Made by a program: the position numbers and the translations under genes
The notes under the pieces: model-generated
What the model was told of the DNA's origin: nothing
Database searches by the model: none
The model's input: only the letters and a program-made list of their open reading frames with translations
Shown here: piece after piece, positions 36,363 to 45,456 of the stretch
Layout: each line of letters starts with the position of its first letter
Numbering within the stretch: the first letter of the stretch is position 1
DNA from: Schauerella aestuarii
Lineage (GTDB): Bacteria > Pseudomonadota > Gammaproteobacteria > Burkholderiales > Burkholderiaceae_B
Length of the DNA stretch: 64,000 nucleotides
Assembly: GCF_009866805.1 (NCBI RefSeq)
Contig: NZ_SIZW01000040.1
Coordinates: 496,001 to 560,000 of the forward strand
Direction: 5' to 3'

Positions 36363-37349
36363 ATGGATCGAACCATGACCTACGCTGTCATTGCGGGCTC
36401 GGGTAGTTTCTTGCCCGAACGTGTCGTCTCCAACGACGCGCTGGCGGCCGAACTGGCCGAGCGCGGCATCGAGACCTCCGATCAGTGGATCGTCGAGCGT
36501 ACCGGTATCCGTCAACGCCACCTTGCCGAGCGCGGCGTCACAACCAGCGCATTGGCCACGCAGGCGGCGCGCCACGCGCTTGAAGATGCCGGCGTGACGG
36601 CGGCCGATGTCGACCTCATCATCGTCGCCACCTCCACTCCCGATTTTGTTTTCCCCAGCACGGCATGCCTGGTGCAGGCCGAAATCGGCGCCAAAGGCGC
36701 GGCCGCCTTCGACGTGCAAGCCGTGTGCAGCGGCTTTGTTTATGCGCTCACAACCGCCGACAGCTTCGTGCGTGCCGGCCGGTCGAAGTGCGCATTGGTC
36801 ATCGGCGCCGAAGTGTTCTCCCGTATCCTGGATTGGAACGACCGCGGCACGTGTGTGTTGTTCGGCGACGGTGCGGGTGCCGTCGTGCTCAAGGCGTCGG
36901 ACGAGCCTGGCATCATCGCCGCTCAACTGAACGCCGACGGCAGCCAGACGCATATTCTGTGTGCGGCGGGCAATGTGGCCTATGGCGAAGTGACGGGCGA
37001 TCCGTTTCTGCGCATGGACGGCCAGGCCGTCTTCAAGCAGGCAGTGACCGTGTTGGACAAGTCGGCCCGCAAAGTATGCGAGGATGCCGGCATTGCCTTG
37101 TCCGATGTCGATTGGCTGATCCCGCATCAGGCCAATGTGCGCATTCTCAATTTCCTCGCCCGCAAGCTCGATATGCCGCTCGAACGGGTGATCGTCACGG
37201 TCGATACGCATGCCAATACGTCTGCGGCAAGCGTGCCGCTGGCGCTGGACGCGGCGCGCCGCGACGGTCGCGTCAAGGCCGGGCACACCGTGCTGTTGCA
37301 AGGTGTGGGCGGCGGTTTCACCTGGGGCTCCGTGCTCGCCAAGATGTAA
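36363..37349 (+). CDS. fabH: 3-oxoacyl-ACP synthase III
   Basis: A 328-residue condensing enzyme that starts fatty-acid synthesis from acyl-CoA and malonyl-ACP. The catalytic triad is Cys122 (VCSGF), His255 (PHQANVRI) and Asn285 (ANTSAAS). ATG 36363 gives an N-terminus similar in length to relatives; ATG 36375 is the alternative. It lies 10 bp after plsX. Confidence 0.96.
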   Translation: MDRTMTYAVIAGSGSFLPERVVSNDALAAELAERGIETSDQWIVERTGIRQRHLAERGVTTSALATQAARHALEDAGVTAADVDLIIVATSTPDFVFPSTACLVQAEIGAKGAAAFDVQAVCSGFVYALTTADSFVRAGRSKCALVIGAEVFSRILDWNDRGTCVLFGDGAGAVVLKASDEPGIIAAQLNADGSQTHILCAAGNVAYGEVTGDPFLRMDGQAVFKQAVTVLDKSARKVCEDAGIALSDVDWLIPHQANVRILNFLARKLDMPLERVIVTVDTHANTSAASVPLALDAARRDGRVKAGHTVLLQGVGGGFTWGSVLAKM

Positions 37350-37457
37350 TGGCCGCGAGCGGCGCGTGATGCACGCGTGCCGCGGCCCCGCCGATCCGTC
37401 CGGTGGCGGCCTGGCGTGACATCTTTTCGAAAATTCCTTTATCGGTTATCGCTCGAC

Positions 37458-38393
37458 ATGACATTTGCATTCGTTTTTCCGGGTCAGGGTTCACAATCGA
37501 TCGGCATGTTGGACGCCTGGGCGGGTAACGCCGCCGTGGCCGACGTGCTGTCGCGCGCCAATCAAGCCTTGGGCGAAGACGTTGCCGCGCTGATCGCGCA
37601 AGGCCCGGCCGAGCAGCTCAACCTCACCACGCATACCCAGCCGGCGATGCTGACGGCCGGAGCGGCCGTATTTGCCGCATGGACGGCCGCCGGTGGTCCG
37701 GCGCCTGCCCTCGTGGCGGGTCACAGCCTGGGCGAGTACGCCGCGCTTACCGCTGCCGGTGCGTTGCAGCTCGAAGATGCCGTGCGCCTGGTGCGCATCC
37801 GTGCCGATGCGATGCAGGCGGCCGTGCCGGTGGGCGAGGGCGGCATGGCCGCCGTGCTCGGACTGGACGACGCCGCCGTGATCGCCGCATGCGCCGCTGC
37901 TGCGCAAGGTCAGATCGTCGAGGCCGTCAATTTCAATGCGCCTGCTCAGGTCGTGATCGCCGGCCACAAGGCCGCGGTGGAACGCGCTTGCGAAGCGGCC
38001 CGTGCCGCTGGCGCCAAGCGCGCCCTGATGTTGCCGGTGTCCGCACCGTTTCACTCCAGCCTGCTGCGTCCCGCGGCCGAAGTGCTGGCCCGTGCATTGG
38101 CCGAGGTCGACGTGCAGGCGCCGCGCATTCCGGTGCTCAACAACGTCGATGTCGCCACGCCCGATGCGCCGGACGCCATTCGCGATGCCTTGGTGCGTCA
38201 AGCCTGGCATCCCGTACGCTGGGTCGAAACCATTCAAGCCATGGAAGCGCGTGGCGTGACGCACATCATCGAATGCGGTCCGGGTAAGGTGCTGACCGGG
38301 CTGACCAAGCGTATCGGCAGCAATCTCATCGGGTTGGCCATTACCGACCCGGCTTCGCTTGACGCCGCGCTGGCCGCGGTTTCGGAGAAATAA
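37458..38393 (+). CDS. fabD: Malonyl-CoA:ACP transacylase
   Basis: A 311-residue enzyme that loads malonyl groups onto ACP. The N-terminus MTFAFVFPGQGSQSIGM and the nucleophile Ser90 in GHSLGEY are typical; the partner His is in APFHSSLL. No clear ribosome site precedes ATG 37458, so translation may depend on coupling. The fabG ATG follows its stop by 1 bp. Confidence 0.96.
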   Translation: MTFAFVFPGQGSQSIGMLDAWAGNAAVADVLSRANQALGEDVAALIAQGPAEQLNLTTHTQPAMLTAGAAVFAAWTAAGGPAPALVAGHSLGEYAALTAAGALQLEDAVRLVRIRADAMQAAVPVGEGGMAAVLGLDDAAVIAACAAAAQGQIVEAVNFNAPAQVVIAGHKAAVERACEAARAAGAKRALMLPVSAPFHSSLLRPAAEVLARALAEVDVQAPRIPVLNNVDVATPDAPDAIRDALVRQAWHPVRWVETIQAMEARGVTHIIECGPGKVLTGLTKRIGSNLIGLAITDPASLDAALAAVSEK

Positions 38394-38394
38394 G

Positions 38395-39144
38395 ATGACC
38401 ACAGAACAACAGCCGCTCGCCGGCAAGACGGCGCTGGTAACGGGCGCAACCCGCGGTATCGGCCAGGCGATTGCGCTGGCTTTGGCCGGCCAGGGCGCCA
38501 CCGTCATCGGCACCGCCACCTCGGAATCGGGCGCGGCGCGCATCAACGATACCCTGGCGCCATTCGGCGGTCGCGGCGTGGTGCTCAACGTGACCGATGC
38601 CGCGGCAACCGATGCGCTGCTCGACCAGCTTGGCAAAGAGAGCGGCGGGCCGCATATCCTCGTCAACAATGCCGGCATCACGCGGGATACGTTGGCGATG
38701 CGCATGAAAGATGAAGACTGGTCCGCCGTGCTGGACACCAACCTGACGGCGGTTTTCCGCCTGTCGCGTGGCGTGCTGCGCGGCATGATGAAGGCCCGCT
38801 GGGGGCGTATCATCAACGTGACCTCGGTCGTGGGTGAAAGCGGCAATCCGGGCCAGGCCAATTACGCCGCCGCCAAGGCTGGCGTGGCGGGCATGGCGCG
38901 CGCGTTGGCCAGAGAGTTGGGTAGCCGCAACATCACCGTCAACTGTGTGGCACCGGGTTTTATCGATACCGACATGACGCGCGCACTGGGTGAAGCACAG
39001 ACCACGGCGCTGTTGCAGCAGATTCCGCTGGGTCGTTTGGGCGCACCCGACGACATCGCACAAGCAGTCGTTTTCCTCGCCGGACCGGGCGCAGGGTACA
39101 TTACGGGCTCGACGTTGCACGTCAACGGCGGAATGTATATGTAA
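38395..39144 (+). CDS. fabG: 3-oxoacyl-ACP reductase
   Basis: A 249-residue short-chain dehydrogenase that reduces 3-oxoacyl-ACP with NADPH. The nucleotide motif is TGATRGIGQAIA, the NNAG motif is at LVNNAGITRD, the catalytic Ser is in INVTSVVG and Tyr/Lys in YAAAKAG. GGAG precedes ATG 38395. A 204-bp gap with a strong promoter separates it from acpP. Confidence 0.97.
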   Translation: MTTEQQPLAGKTALVTGATRGIGQAIALALAGQGATVIGTATSESGAARINDTLAPFGGRGVVLNVTDAAATDALLDQLGKESGGPHILVNNAGITRDTLAMRMKDEDWSAVLDTNLTAVFRLSRGVLRGMMKARWGRIINVTSVVGESGNPGQANYAAAKAGVAGMARALARELGSRNITVNCVAPGFIDTDMTRALGEAQTTALLQQIPLGRLGAPDDIAQAVVFLAGPGAGYITGSTLHVNGGMYM

Positions 39145-39290
39145 AGTCGTCGGAACCGACGGGTCGCGAGAAGCCTCAGGGCGTGTGCGATCCAGGGGGT
39201 TCCGGCCTTCGGAGGCCTTGCAGGCGGACGTTTTGCTCACCTTTAATGAGCATCGGCGCCGCGCAAAGCTGTTTTAATCATGGCCAAGCA

Positions 39291-39318
39291 TTTGCATTCC
39301 TTCACGCTTGGCTATAAT
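39291..39318 (+). promoter_or_regulatory. Strong promoter for acpP-fabF
   Basis: TTTGCA (39291-39296) and a perfect TATAAT (39313-39318) are separated by 16 bp, 30 bp before the acpP start codon. This fits the high expression expected of acyl carrier protein. Confidence 0.75.
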
Positions 39319-39348
39319 TCGCGGGATTTTTCCCAATTGGAGAGTTGC

Positions 39349-39588
39349 ATGGAAAGCATCGAACAGCGCGTCAAGAAGATCGTCGCTGAACAACTCGGCG
39401 TGAACGAAGCCGAGATCAAGAACGAATCCTCCTTCCTTGACGACCTCGGTGCCGATTCGCTCGACATGGTCGAGCTGGTCATGGCCCTCGAAGATGAATT
39501 CGAGACCGAGATCCCCGACGAAGAGGCTGAGAAGATCACGACCGTGCAACAAGCGATTGATTACATCAATTCGCACGGTAAGCAATAA
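39349..39588 (+). CDS. acpP: Acyl carrier protein
   Basis: A 79-residue acidic carrier protein. Ser37 in [10 protein letters not shown] is the 4'-phosphopantetheine attachment site. TTGGAG precedes ATG 39349. It is followed by a 183-bp gap before fabF that contains an 8-bp GC hairpin (39680-39711) of uncertain role. Confidence 0.98.
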
Positions 39589-39771
39589 GCCATCTATGCA
39601 TGGTCGCGGAGGGCGAGCGCCACGGCGTTCGTCACTCCCGATTCGGGGCGGATTCTGGTGTCTGCGCGAGCGCGGCATGCCGGTGCAACGGGATTCATCT
39701 CTGTGCACCGGTCCTGTCTTGTTCGTATCGGAAGCGGAACCGCCTTTCTTTTGTCTGATTAGGAGTCATCC

Positions 39772-41001
39772 GTGAAGCGACGTGTCGTCATCACCGGATT
39801 GGGTGTCATTTCTCCCGTAGGGAACGACCTTTCCAGCGCTTGGGACAATATCGTCAACGGACGATCCGGCATCGACCGTATTACGCGTTTCGATCCGTCG
39901 CCGTTAACGACGACCATCGCAGGCGAAGTCAAGAATTTCGACATCACCGAATATGTGCCCGCCAAAGAAGCGCGCCAGATGGATACGTTTATCCATTACG
40001 GCCTTGCTGCCGGCGTGCAAGCCTGGCGCGATAGCGGTCTCGAAATCACCGAAGCCAATGCGGATCGCGTCGGCGTCCTGGTGGGTTCGGGTATCGGCGG
40101 CCTGCCACGCATCGAAGATACGCAAACCGAATATCTGGCGCGTGGTCCGCGCCGCATTTCGCCGTTCTTCGTGCCCGGTTCGTTGATCAATCTGATCTCC
40201 GGTCAATTGTCGATCATGTTCGGCATGAAAGGTCCCAGCTATGCGGTCGTCTCCGCATGCACGACCGGATTGCACTGCATTGGCGATGCCGGCCGTCTGA
40301 TCGAGTATGGCGACGCCGATGTCATGTTGGCCGGCGGCGCAGAAGCGACCGTGTCGCCCTTGGGCATTGGCGGTTTCGCGGCGATGCGCGCGCTTTCCAC
40401 GCGTAACGACGATCCGCAAACCGCCTCGCGTCCCTGGGATCGCGATCGCGACGGCTTCGTGCTGGGCGAGGGCGCAGGCGTACTGGTGCTCGAAGAGTAC
40501 GAGCATGCCAAGAAGCGCGGCGCGCGCATTTACGGCGAGCTGGCCGGTTACGGCATGAGCTCGGATGCGCATCACATCACGGCGCCGGACAAGGATGGTC
40601 CCCGTCGCGGCGTGGCCAATGCCCTGCGCAATGGCGGCATCAATGCCGATGAAGTGTCGTACGTCAACGCGCACGGCACCTCGACGCCGCTGGGCGACAA
40701 GAACGAAACCGAAGCGCTCAAGCTCGCTTTCGGCGATCACGCCAAGAAGCTCACCGTCAATTCGACGAAGTCGATGACCGGGCACTTGCTGGGCGCTGCG
40801 GGCGGCATCGAAGCCGTATTCACCACGCTGGCGGTGTACAACCAGATTTCACCGCCCACGATCAACATCTTCAATCAAGATCCCGAGTGCGATCTCGATT
40901 ACTGCGCCAACCAGGCGCGCGAGATGAAGATCGAGGTGGCGTTGTCGAATTCGTTCGGTTTTGGCGGCACCAACGGCTCGATGGCTGTTCGCCGGGTCTG
41001 A
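39772..41001 (+). CDS. fabF: 3-oxoacyl-ACP synthase II
   Basis: A 409-residue elongating condensing enzyme. Catalytic Cys163 is in VSACTTGLHC; the two His are in NAHGTSTPLGD and MTGHLLGAAGG. It starts at a GTG with AGGAG upstream. The next gene starts 3 bp after its stop, so the sigma-E operon may be partly transcribed from the fab promoters. Confidence 0.97.
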   Translation: MKRRVVITGLGVISPVGNDLSSAWDNIVNGRSGIDRITRFDPSPLTTTIAGEVKNFDITEYVPAKEARQMDTFIHYGLAAGVQAWRDSGLEITEANADRVGVLVGSGIGGLPRIEDTQTEYLARGPRRISPFFVPGSLINLISGQLSIMFGMKGPSYAVVSACTTGLHCIGDAGRLIEYGDADVMLAGGAEATVSPLGIGGFAAMRALSTRNDDPQTASRPWDRDRDGFVLGEGAGVLVLEEYEHAKKRGARIYGELAGYGMSSDAHHITAPDKDGPRRGVANALRNGGINADEVSYVNAHGTSTPLGDKNETEALKLAFGDHAKKLTVNSTKSMTGHLLGAAGGIEAVFTTLAVYNQISPPTINIFNQDPECDLDYCANQAREMKIEVALSNSFGFGGTNGSMAVRRV

Positions 41002-41004
41002 CGC

Positions 41005-41502
41005 GTGTCGCGTACCCCCCGTCTTGAGCCCGTGGTAACCGCGCCGGTCCGTGCCGTGTTGGCTTGGCGCGTGCTGGGCGCGTGCATCGCGGCCAGTGCC
41101 GTCGCCGCCATGGCCTGGTCGGTATGGCACACGGCTACGCCGCTCGCCTGGGCCCTCGGCATCGCGGCAGTCGCCGGCGCAGCCGCGTACCTTGGATACG
41201 TCCAAGCGCGCGGATCGCGCACACCGGTAGTGCGCGCCGTCCGTGTATTGCCGCGCGGCACGTGGCAGGTCCGTCAGGGCCGCACTTGGCGTGCAGTGGA
41301 TATCGAGCGGTGTGTGCGTGCCGGTGGCATGCTCACCTTCCATGCCGCCGTGCACCGCTTGACGCCGGTAGGCGAGGGCGAATCGCGCACCTTGTCGTTT
41401 ACTGTCAGACGGGGCCGATTGTCGGCCGAGCGTTGGCGCAAGCTGTGTGTCAGTGTGGCGGTGTGGGCCGCCAGGCCCGCGCGCGAAGCGGAGTTCGCAT
41501 GA
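41005..41502 (+). CDS. Small two-helix membrane protein, YgfX-like
   Basis: A 165-residue protein with two predicted transmembrane helices (about 18-36 and 43-66) and then a soluble domain with the pattern GTWQVRQGRTWRAV...AGGMLTFHA...RLSAERWRKLCV. The layout and these residues resemble E. coli YgfX (CptA), a membrane protein linked to cell-division control, but similarity is weak and judged by eye. It starts at a GTG 3 bp after fabF and overlaps rpoE by 4 bp (ATGA), so it is coupled to the sigma factor gene. A role in envelope sensing is possible but unproven. Confidence 0.75.
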   Translation: MSRTPRLEPVVTAPVRAVLAWRVLGACIAASAVAAMAWSVWHTATPLAWALGIAAVAGAAAYLGYVQARGSRTPVVRAVRVLPRGTWQVRQGRTWRAVDIERCVRAGGMLTFHAAVHRLTPVGEGESRTLSFTVRRGRLSAERWRKLCVSVAVWAARPAREAEFA

Positions 41503-42101
41503 CTTCCGAACGCGAAGCCGATGCCGAACTCGTCGCCCGCGTCCAGCGCGGCGACAAAAAGGCGTTCGATCTGCTGGTCCTCAAGTACCAGCGCAAGATC
41601 ATGCGCCTTTTGGCGCGGATGATTCGCGACCCTTCCGAGATCGAGGACGTGGCGCAGGAAGCGTTCATCAAGGCGTATCGCGCATTGCCTCAGTTCCGGG
41701 GCGACAGCGCGTTTTACACCTGGCTTTATCGCATTGCGATCAATACGGCGCGAAACTGGTTATCGTCGTCGGGCAGGCGGCCGAGCGCACCAAATGCGCT
41801 CGAAACGGAAGACGGTGAAACTTTTAACGAAACCGACAACCTAACAGACAACAGCACGCCCGAATCCGAGTATGCCAGCCGTGAGATCGCCCAAACGGTC
41901 AATGCCGCCATCCAGGCCTTGCCCGAGGAATTGCGTACCGCCATCGTCCTGCGGGAGATGGAAGGTATGAGTTACGAAGATATCGCCCAAACTATGGACT
42001 GCCCGATCGGTACGGTGCGGTCGCGTATTTTTCGCGCGCGAGAAGCGATCGCCACAAAGCTGCGTCCCTTGCTTGGCACCGATGCCGAGCGTCGCTGGTA
42101 A
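41499..42101 (+). CDS. rpoE: Extracytoplasmic function sigma factor RpoE (sigma-E)
   Basis: A 200-residue ECF sigma factor. Region 2 is visible in FDLLVLKYQRKIMRLLARMI...EDVAQEAFIKAYRAL, region 4 in ELRTAIVLREMEGMSYEDIAQTMDCPIGTVRSRIFRARE. It directs the envelope-stress response. Its gene overlaps the YgfX-like gene upstream and is followed by rseA (anti-sigma), rseB and mucD, the standard sigma-E control operon. Activity should depend on RseA proteolysis. Confidence 0.97.
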   Translation: MTSEREADAELVARVQRGDKKAFDLLVLKYQRKIMRLLARMIRDPSEIEDVAQEAFIKAYRALPQFRGDSAFYTWLYRIAINTARNWLSSSGRRPSAPNALETEDGETFNETDNLTDNSTPESEYASREIAQTVNAAIQALPEELRTAIVLREMEGMSYEDIAQTMDCPIGTVRSRIFRAREAIATKLRPLLGTDAERRW

Positions 42102-42112
42102 GGAGCCGAATC

Positions 42113-42619
42113 ATGCAAACCGCTACGCAAACCCCTGCCGCCCAAACGCCAAGCAATAAAGAACTTCTGTCCGCATGGATGGACGGCGACGCGTTTGGCG
42201 AGGAAGAACTCGACGCAGGTCTCATGCATCGCCATCGCGATACGTGGGATACCTATCATTTGATCGGCGACGTCATGCGCAGCCGCGATCTCGCCATCAC
42301 CCCCACGGATGCGTTCCAGACGCGTCTGTCGCGCGCGCTCGACGCCGAGCTGCCGATCGTGGCCGCCCCGCGCCGGCGCATGCCCTGGCGCATGGGGTTT
42401 TCCGGCTTTGCCGTGGCGGCCGCTGTGGCCACGGTGGTGTGGGTCGCTCAGCCCTACTTTGAGCCGGGTGTGCGCACCGGTGGCGGGCAAGTTCTGGCCG
42501 ACGCCAGCAGCCCGGCACCGATGGACGCGGGCCTGCGCGACTATCTTGAAGCCCATCGCCAGATGGCCGGCCCCAGCGCCGTGCGCCAGGTGTCGTTCGA
42601 AGCCGGGATGGGGCGCTGA
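42113..42619 (+). CDS. rseA: RseA/MucA-type anti-sigma-E factor
   Basis: A 168-residue single-pass membrane protein. The N-terminal cytoplasmic part (KELLSAWMDGDAFGEEELD...TWDTYHLIGDVMR) is the RseA sigma-binding domain. A membrane helix spans about 93-113 and a short periplasmic part follows. AAGGAG precedes ATG 42113. Its stop overlaps the rseB start by one base. Confidence 0.93.
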   Translation: MQTATQTPAAQTPSNKELLSAWMDGDAFGEEELDAGLMHRHRDTWDTYHLIGDVMRSRDLAITPTDAFQTRLSRALDAELPIVAAPRRRMPWRMGFSGFAVAAAVATVVWVAQPYFEPGVRTGGGQVLADASSPAPMDAGLRDYLEAHRQMAGPSAVRQVSFEAGMGR

Positions 42620-43686
42620 TGGCGTTGCTTTCCCTTGTGCGTTGGCCGGTAAGGCGTCAGCACATTTCCGGGGAAACCGGAACACGCGGGCGCGGACGTG
42701 CCGGCATCGCGGCCGCCACGCTCGGCGCCTTGTTGACCATGCATCTGTGCATCGGCTTCGCCGCCGATACCCGCGTTGCCACATCAGACGATCCGGTTGC
42801 ATTGCTCGCACGCATTCAGCAGGCGGCGCGCAAGCTCGATTATGCGGGTGTCTTCGTGTACAGCCAGGGCGAGTTCACGCAATCGTCACGCATCGTGCAT
42901 ATGCTGGATGGCACTGGCGAGCGCGAACGGCTCGAGGTGCTCGACGGGCAACCGCGGGAATATCTGCGTCACAACGACGACGTGCAGTGCCTGATGCCGG
43001 AGCGCAAAACCGTACGTCTGGAACGGCGCCGCGGCGATCGTTTTCCCGGCCTGTTGCTGGGCGATCCTGCCGGGTTGGCCAATCATTACGATATCCGCGC
43101 CGATGAGAAAATGCATCGCGTGGCGGGTCGTCAATGCCGATTGATTCTGATCGAGCCGCGCGATGGTCTGCGCTACGGTTATCGCCTGTGCGCGGATACC
43201 GAAACCAATCTGCTTGTGAAAGCGCAAACGGTCACTGCCAACAAGGCGGTGGTCGAGCAGGTCATTTTCACGTCGCTGCGCATCGGCGCGGGTATTCAGT
43301 CCGATGCGCTCAAGTCGCCTTGGGAAACCCGCGATTGGGAAGTGCAGCAAACCGATATGACACCGGTCGACCTCACCGCCAAGGGTTGGCGCGTTCCGGC
43401 GCCGCCGGGCTTTGTGAGCGTGATGCAGGTGGGGCGCAAGATGAAGCGCGGCGGTGTGAGTCAGATGGTGCTGTCCGATGGGCTCGCGGCGATCTCGGTC
43501 TTTATCGAGCCTTATGATCCGCAGATGCATGGCCAGCGGCCCGAAGGCGGCGAACGCCAGGGCGCGATCAACGTCTTCGGCACGCGCATTGCGAATTTCT
43601 GGCTGACCGCCCTGGGCGAAGTGCCCATGGAAACCTTGCGTCAGGTGGCCGAGCAGACGGAATACGTTCCGCTTCCCGCGCCTTGA
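42619..43686 (+). CDS. rseB: RseB/MucB periplasmic regulator of sigma-E
   Basis: A 355-residue periplasmic protein with an N-terminal signal sequence (about 1-49). It contains the family motif LDYAGVFVYSQG and the LolA-like fold region through YRLCADTETNLLVKAQT. RseB shields RseA from site-1 proteolysis and senses lipopolysaccharide signals. Translation begins within the rseA stop (TGATG). Confidence 0.94.
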   Translation: MALLSLVRWPVRRQHISGETGTRGRGRAGIAAATLGALLTMHLCIGFAADTRVATSDDPVALLARIQQAARKLDYAGVFVYSQGEFTQSSRIVHMLDGTGERERLEVLDGQPREYLRHNDDVQCLMPERKTVRLERRRGDRFPGLLLGDPAGLANHYDIRADEKMHRVAGRQCRLILIEPRDGLRYGYRLCADTETNLLVKAQTVTANKAVVEQVIFTSLRIGAGIQSDALKSPWETRDWEVQQTDMTPVDLTAKGWRVPAPPGFVSVMQVGRKMKRGGVSQMVLSDGLAAISVFIEPYDPQMHGQRPEGGERQGAINVFGTRIANFWLTALGEVPMETLRQVAEQTEYVPLPAP

Positions 43687-43741
43687 GTTGTCCTGCACAC
43701 TGGCGTTCGATCGCCAGTTGTTTTACTACCGGAGTTCCGCA

Positions 43742-45298
43742 ATGCACCCGAAGATGACGACGACGCCTGTGATGCGCCGCGCAGTAATCACGATTCTGAC
43801 GGCCGCCTTGGCCAGTGGCGCCGCATTGCCCACCGCCTACGCCCAACAGCAGGTGCAGCCTGCGTCGCCGGCGGCCGGCCCCACGATCACGTTGCCCGAT
43901 TTCACGACCATCGTCGAGAAGGCCGATCCGGCGGTCGTCAATATCCGCACCACTGCCACCATTCCCACGCGCGGCAGCATGGGTCCTGGGCGAGGCCCGG
44001 GTGGTGGCGCCGATCCGTATGAATTGTTCCGCTGGTTCTTCGGCCCCGACTTTCAAGGTCCGGGCGATGAAGCCACGCCGGGTCAGCCGTCGCCCCCGCG
44101 TGGCGTGGTGCCCCGCCGCACGCCCGCTCCCGAAGGGCAGGGCTCGGGCCGTATCGTGCCGCGCGGTGTGGGGTCGGGCTTCTTCATCTCGGAAGATGGC
44201 TATATCCTGACCAATAATCATGTGGTGAGCGAAGCCACGGATATCTACGTGACGTTGACCGATGGCCGCGAGTTCAAGGCCAAGGTGATCGGTACCGACG
44301 AGCGCACCGATGTGGCGTTGATCAAGGTGGAGGCCAAGGACATGGCCACGCTGCCGATCGGCAATCCCGGCACGCTCAAGAAAGGCAACTGGGTATTGGC
44401 GATCGGTTCGCCGTTCGGTCTCGATTCGACCGTGACCTCGGGTATCGTCAGCGCCATCGGACGCGATACCGGCGAATACCTGCCGTTCATTCAAACCGAT
44501 GTGGCCGTCAACCCCGGCAACTCGGGTGGCCCCTTGCTCAACATGCAAGGTCAGGTCGTGGGCATCAACTCGCAGATCGTGTCGCGCAGCGGCGGTTTCA
44601 TGGGCATTTCGCTGGCCATTCCGATCGACGAGGCCATGCGCGTGGTCGAGCAACTCCGCACCAATGGCCGCGTGACGCGGGGCCTGATCGGCGTGCAGAT
44701 CGGCGAAGTCGGCAAGGAAGTCGCCGATGCACTGGGTTTGCCCAAGGCCGAGGGGGCACTGGTCAGCAGCGTGCAGGCGGGCGGGTCGGCCGATACGGCT
44801 GGCGTGCAGCCGGGTGACGTCATTCTGAAGTTCGGCGACCACGCAATTGCCCGCTGGTCGGATCTGCCGCGCGTGGTGGGCGAAACGCGCCCCGGCACCA
44901 AGTCGACGATGGACGTGTGGCGCCGTGGCAAGCGGGTGACGCTCAACGTGACCGTGGCCGAGCTGCCTGCGGCGGCCACTGCTGAAGCCGAGAAAGAAAA
45001 AGCTGCCCCCGTCAAGGAAGCGCCCAATGTGATGGGCCTGACCGTGACCGAAGTGCCCGCCGAGCTGCAAAAGAAATTGCGCATCAAGGGCGGCGTGCAG
45101 GTGCGCGAAGCCCAGGGTGTGGCCGGCGCCGCCGGTATGGTGGCGGGCGACATCATCATGGCGATCAACCAGACCGATGTCACCGGCGTCGATCAATTTG
45201 CCAAATTGGTCGCCGGACTGGACAAGTCCAAGGCGGCTGCGCTTCTCGTTCGACGTGCCGATCAGACCCAATGGGTATTGATCAAGCCGGCGCCTTGA
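43742..45298 (+). CDS. mucD: DegP/MucD-type periplasmic serine protease
   Basis: A 518-residue HtrA protease. Signal peptide 1-34; an insert rich in Gly/Pro (about 75-140, shorter conserved LFRWFFG motif); catalytic triad His160 (TNNHVV), Asp190 (DERTDVAL) and Ser261 (NPGNSGGPL); then two PDZ domains (about 285-375 and 420-505). ATG 43742 has GGAG upstream; an earlier frame start would bury the signal. It degrades misfolded envelope proteins and closes the sigma-E operon. A strong terminator follows. Confidence 0.95.
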   Translation: MHPKMTTTPVMRRAVITILTAALASGAALPTAYAQQQVQPASPAAGPTITLPDFTTIVEKADPAVVNIRTTATIPTRGSMGPGRGPGGGADPYELFRWFFGPDFQGPGDEATPGQPSPPRGVVPRRTPAPEGQGSGRIVPRGVGSGFFISEDGYILTNNHVVSEATDIYVTLTDGREFKAKVIGTDERTDVALIKVEAKDMATLPIGNPGTLKKGNWVLAIGSPFGLDSTVTSGIVSAIGRDTGEYLPFIQTDVAVNPGNSGGPLLNMQGQVVGINSQIVSRSGGFMGISLAIPIDEAMRVVEQLRTNGRVTRGLIGVQIGEVGKEVADALGLPKAEGALVSSVQAGGSADTAGVQPGDVILKFGDHAIARWSDLPRVVGETRPGTKSTMDVWRRGKRVTLNVTVAELPAAATAEAEKEKAAPVKEAPNVMGLTVTEVPAELQKKLRIKGGVQVREAQGVAGAAGMVAGDIIMAINQTDVTGVDQFAKLVAGLDKSKAAALLVRRADQTQWVLIKPAP

Positions 45299-45346
45299 CG
45301 CACCCGGCGCCACATTTGGACAACTCCGGCTAAAATGCCTGGTTGC

Positions 45347-45380
45347 AACGAGGGGGGTGCAAGGCGCCCCCCTTGTTTTT
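45347..45380 (+). terminator. Strong terminator between mucD and lepA
   Basis: A 10-bp GC-rich stem (AGGGGGGTGC / GCGCCCCCCT, one G-U pair) with an AAG loop is extended by A/T pairs and followed by TGTTTTT. A TAAAAT hexamer (45331-45336) lies just upstream, so a transcript started there would cross this hairpin before lepA. Confidence 0.85.
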
Positions 45381-45456
45381 GTGCGACGACATCATTTGCT
45401 TCGGCAGAGCTGCGTGCCGTGTTGGCACCCGCTTTGTCGTATTACCCATACGGCCC

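Noticed and set aside
39680-39711. Hairpin between acpP and fabF as a terminator
   Set aside because: The 8-bp stem has a 16-nt loop and a mixed TCCTGTCTTG tail; too weak to call.
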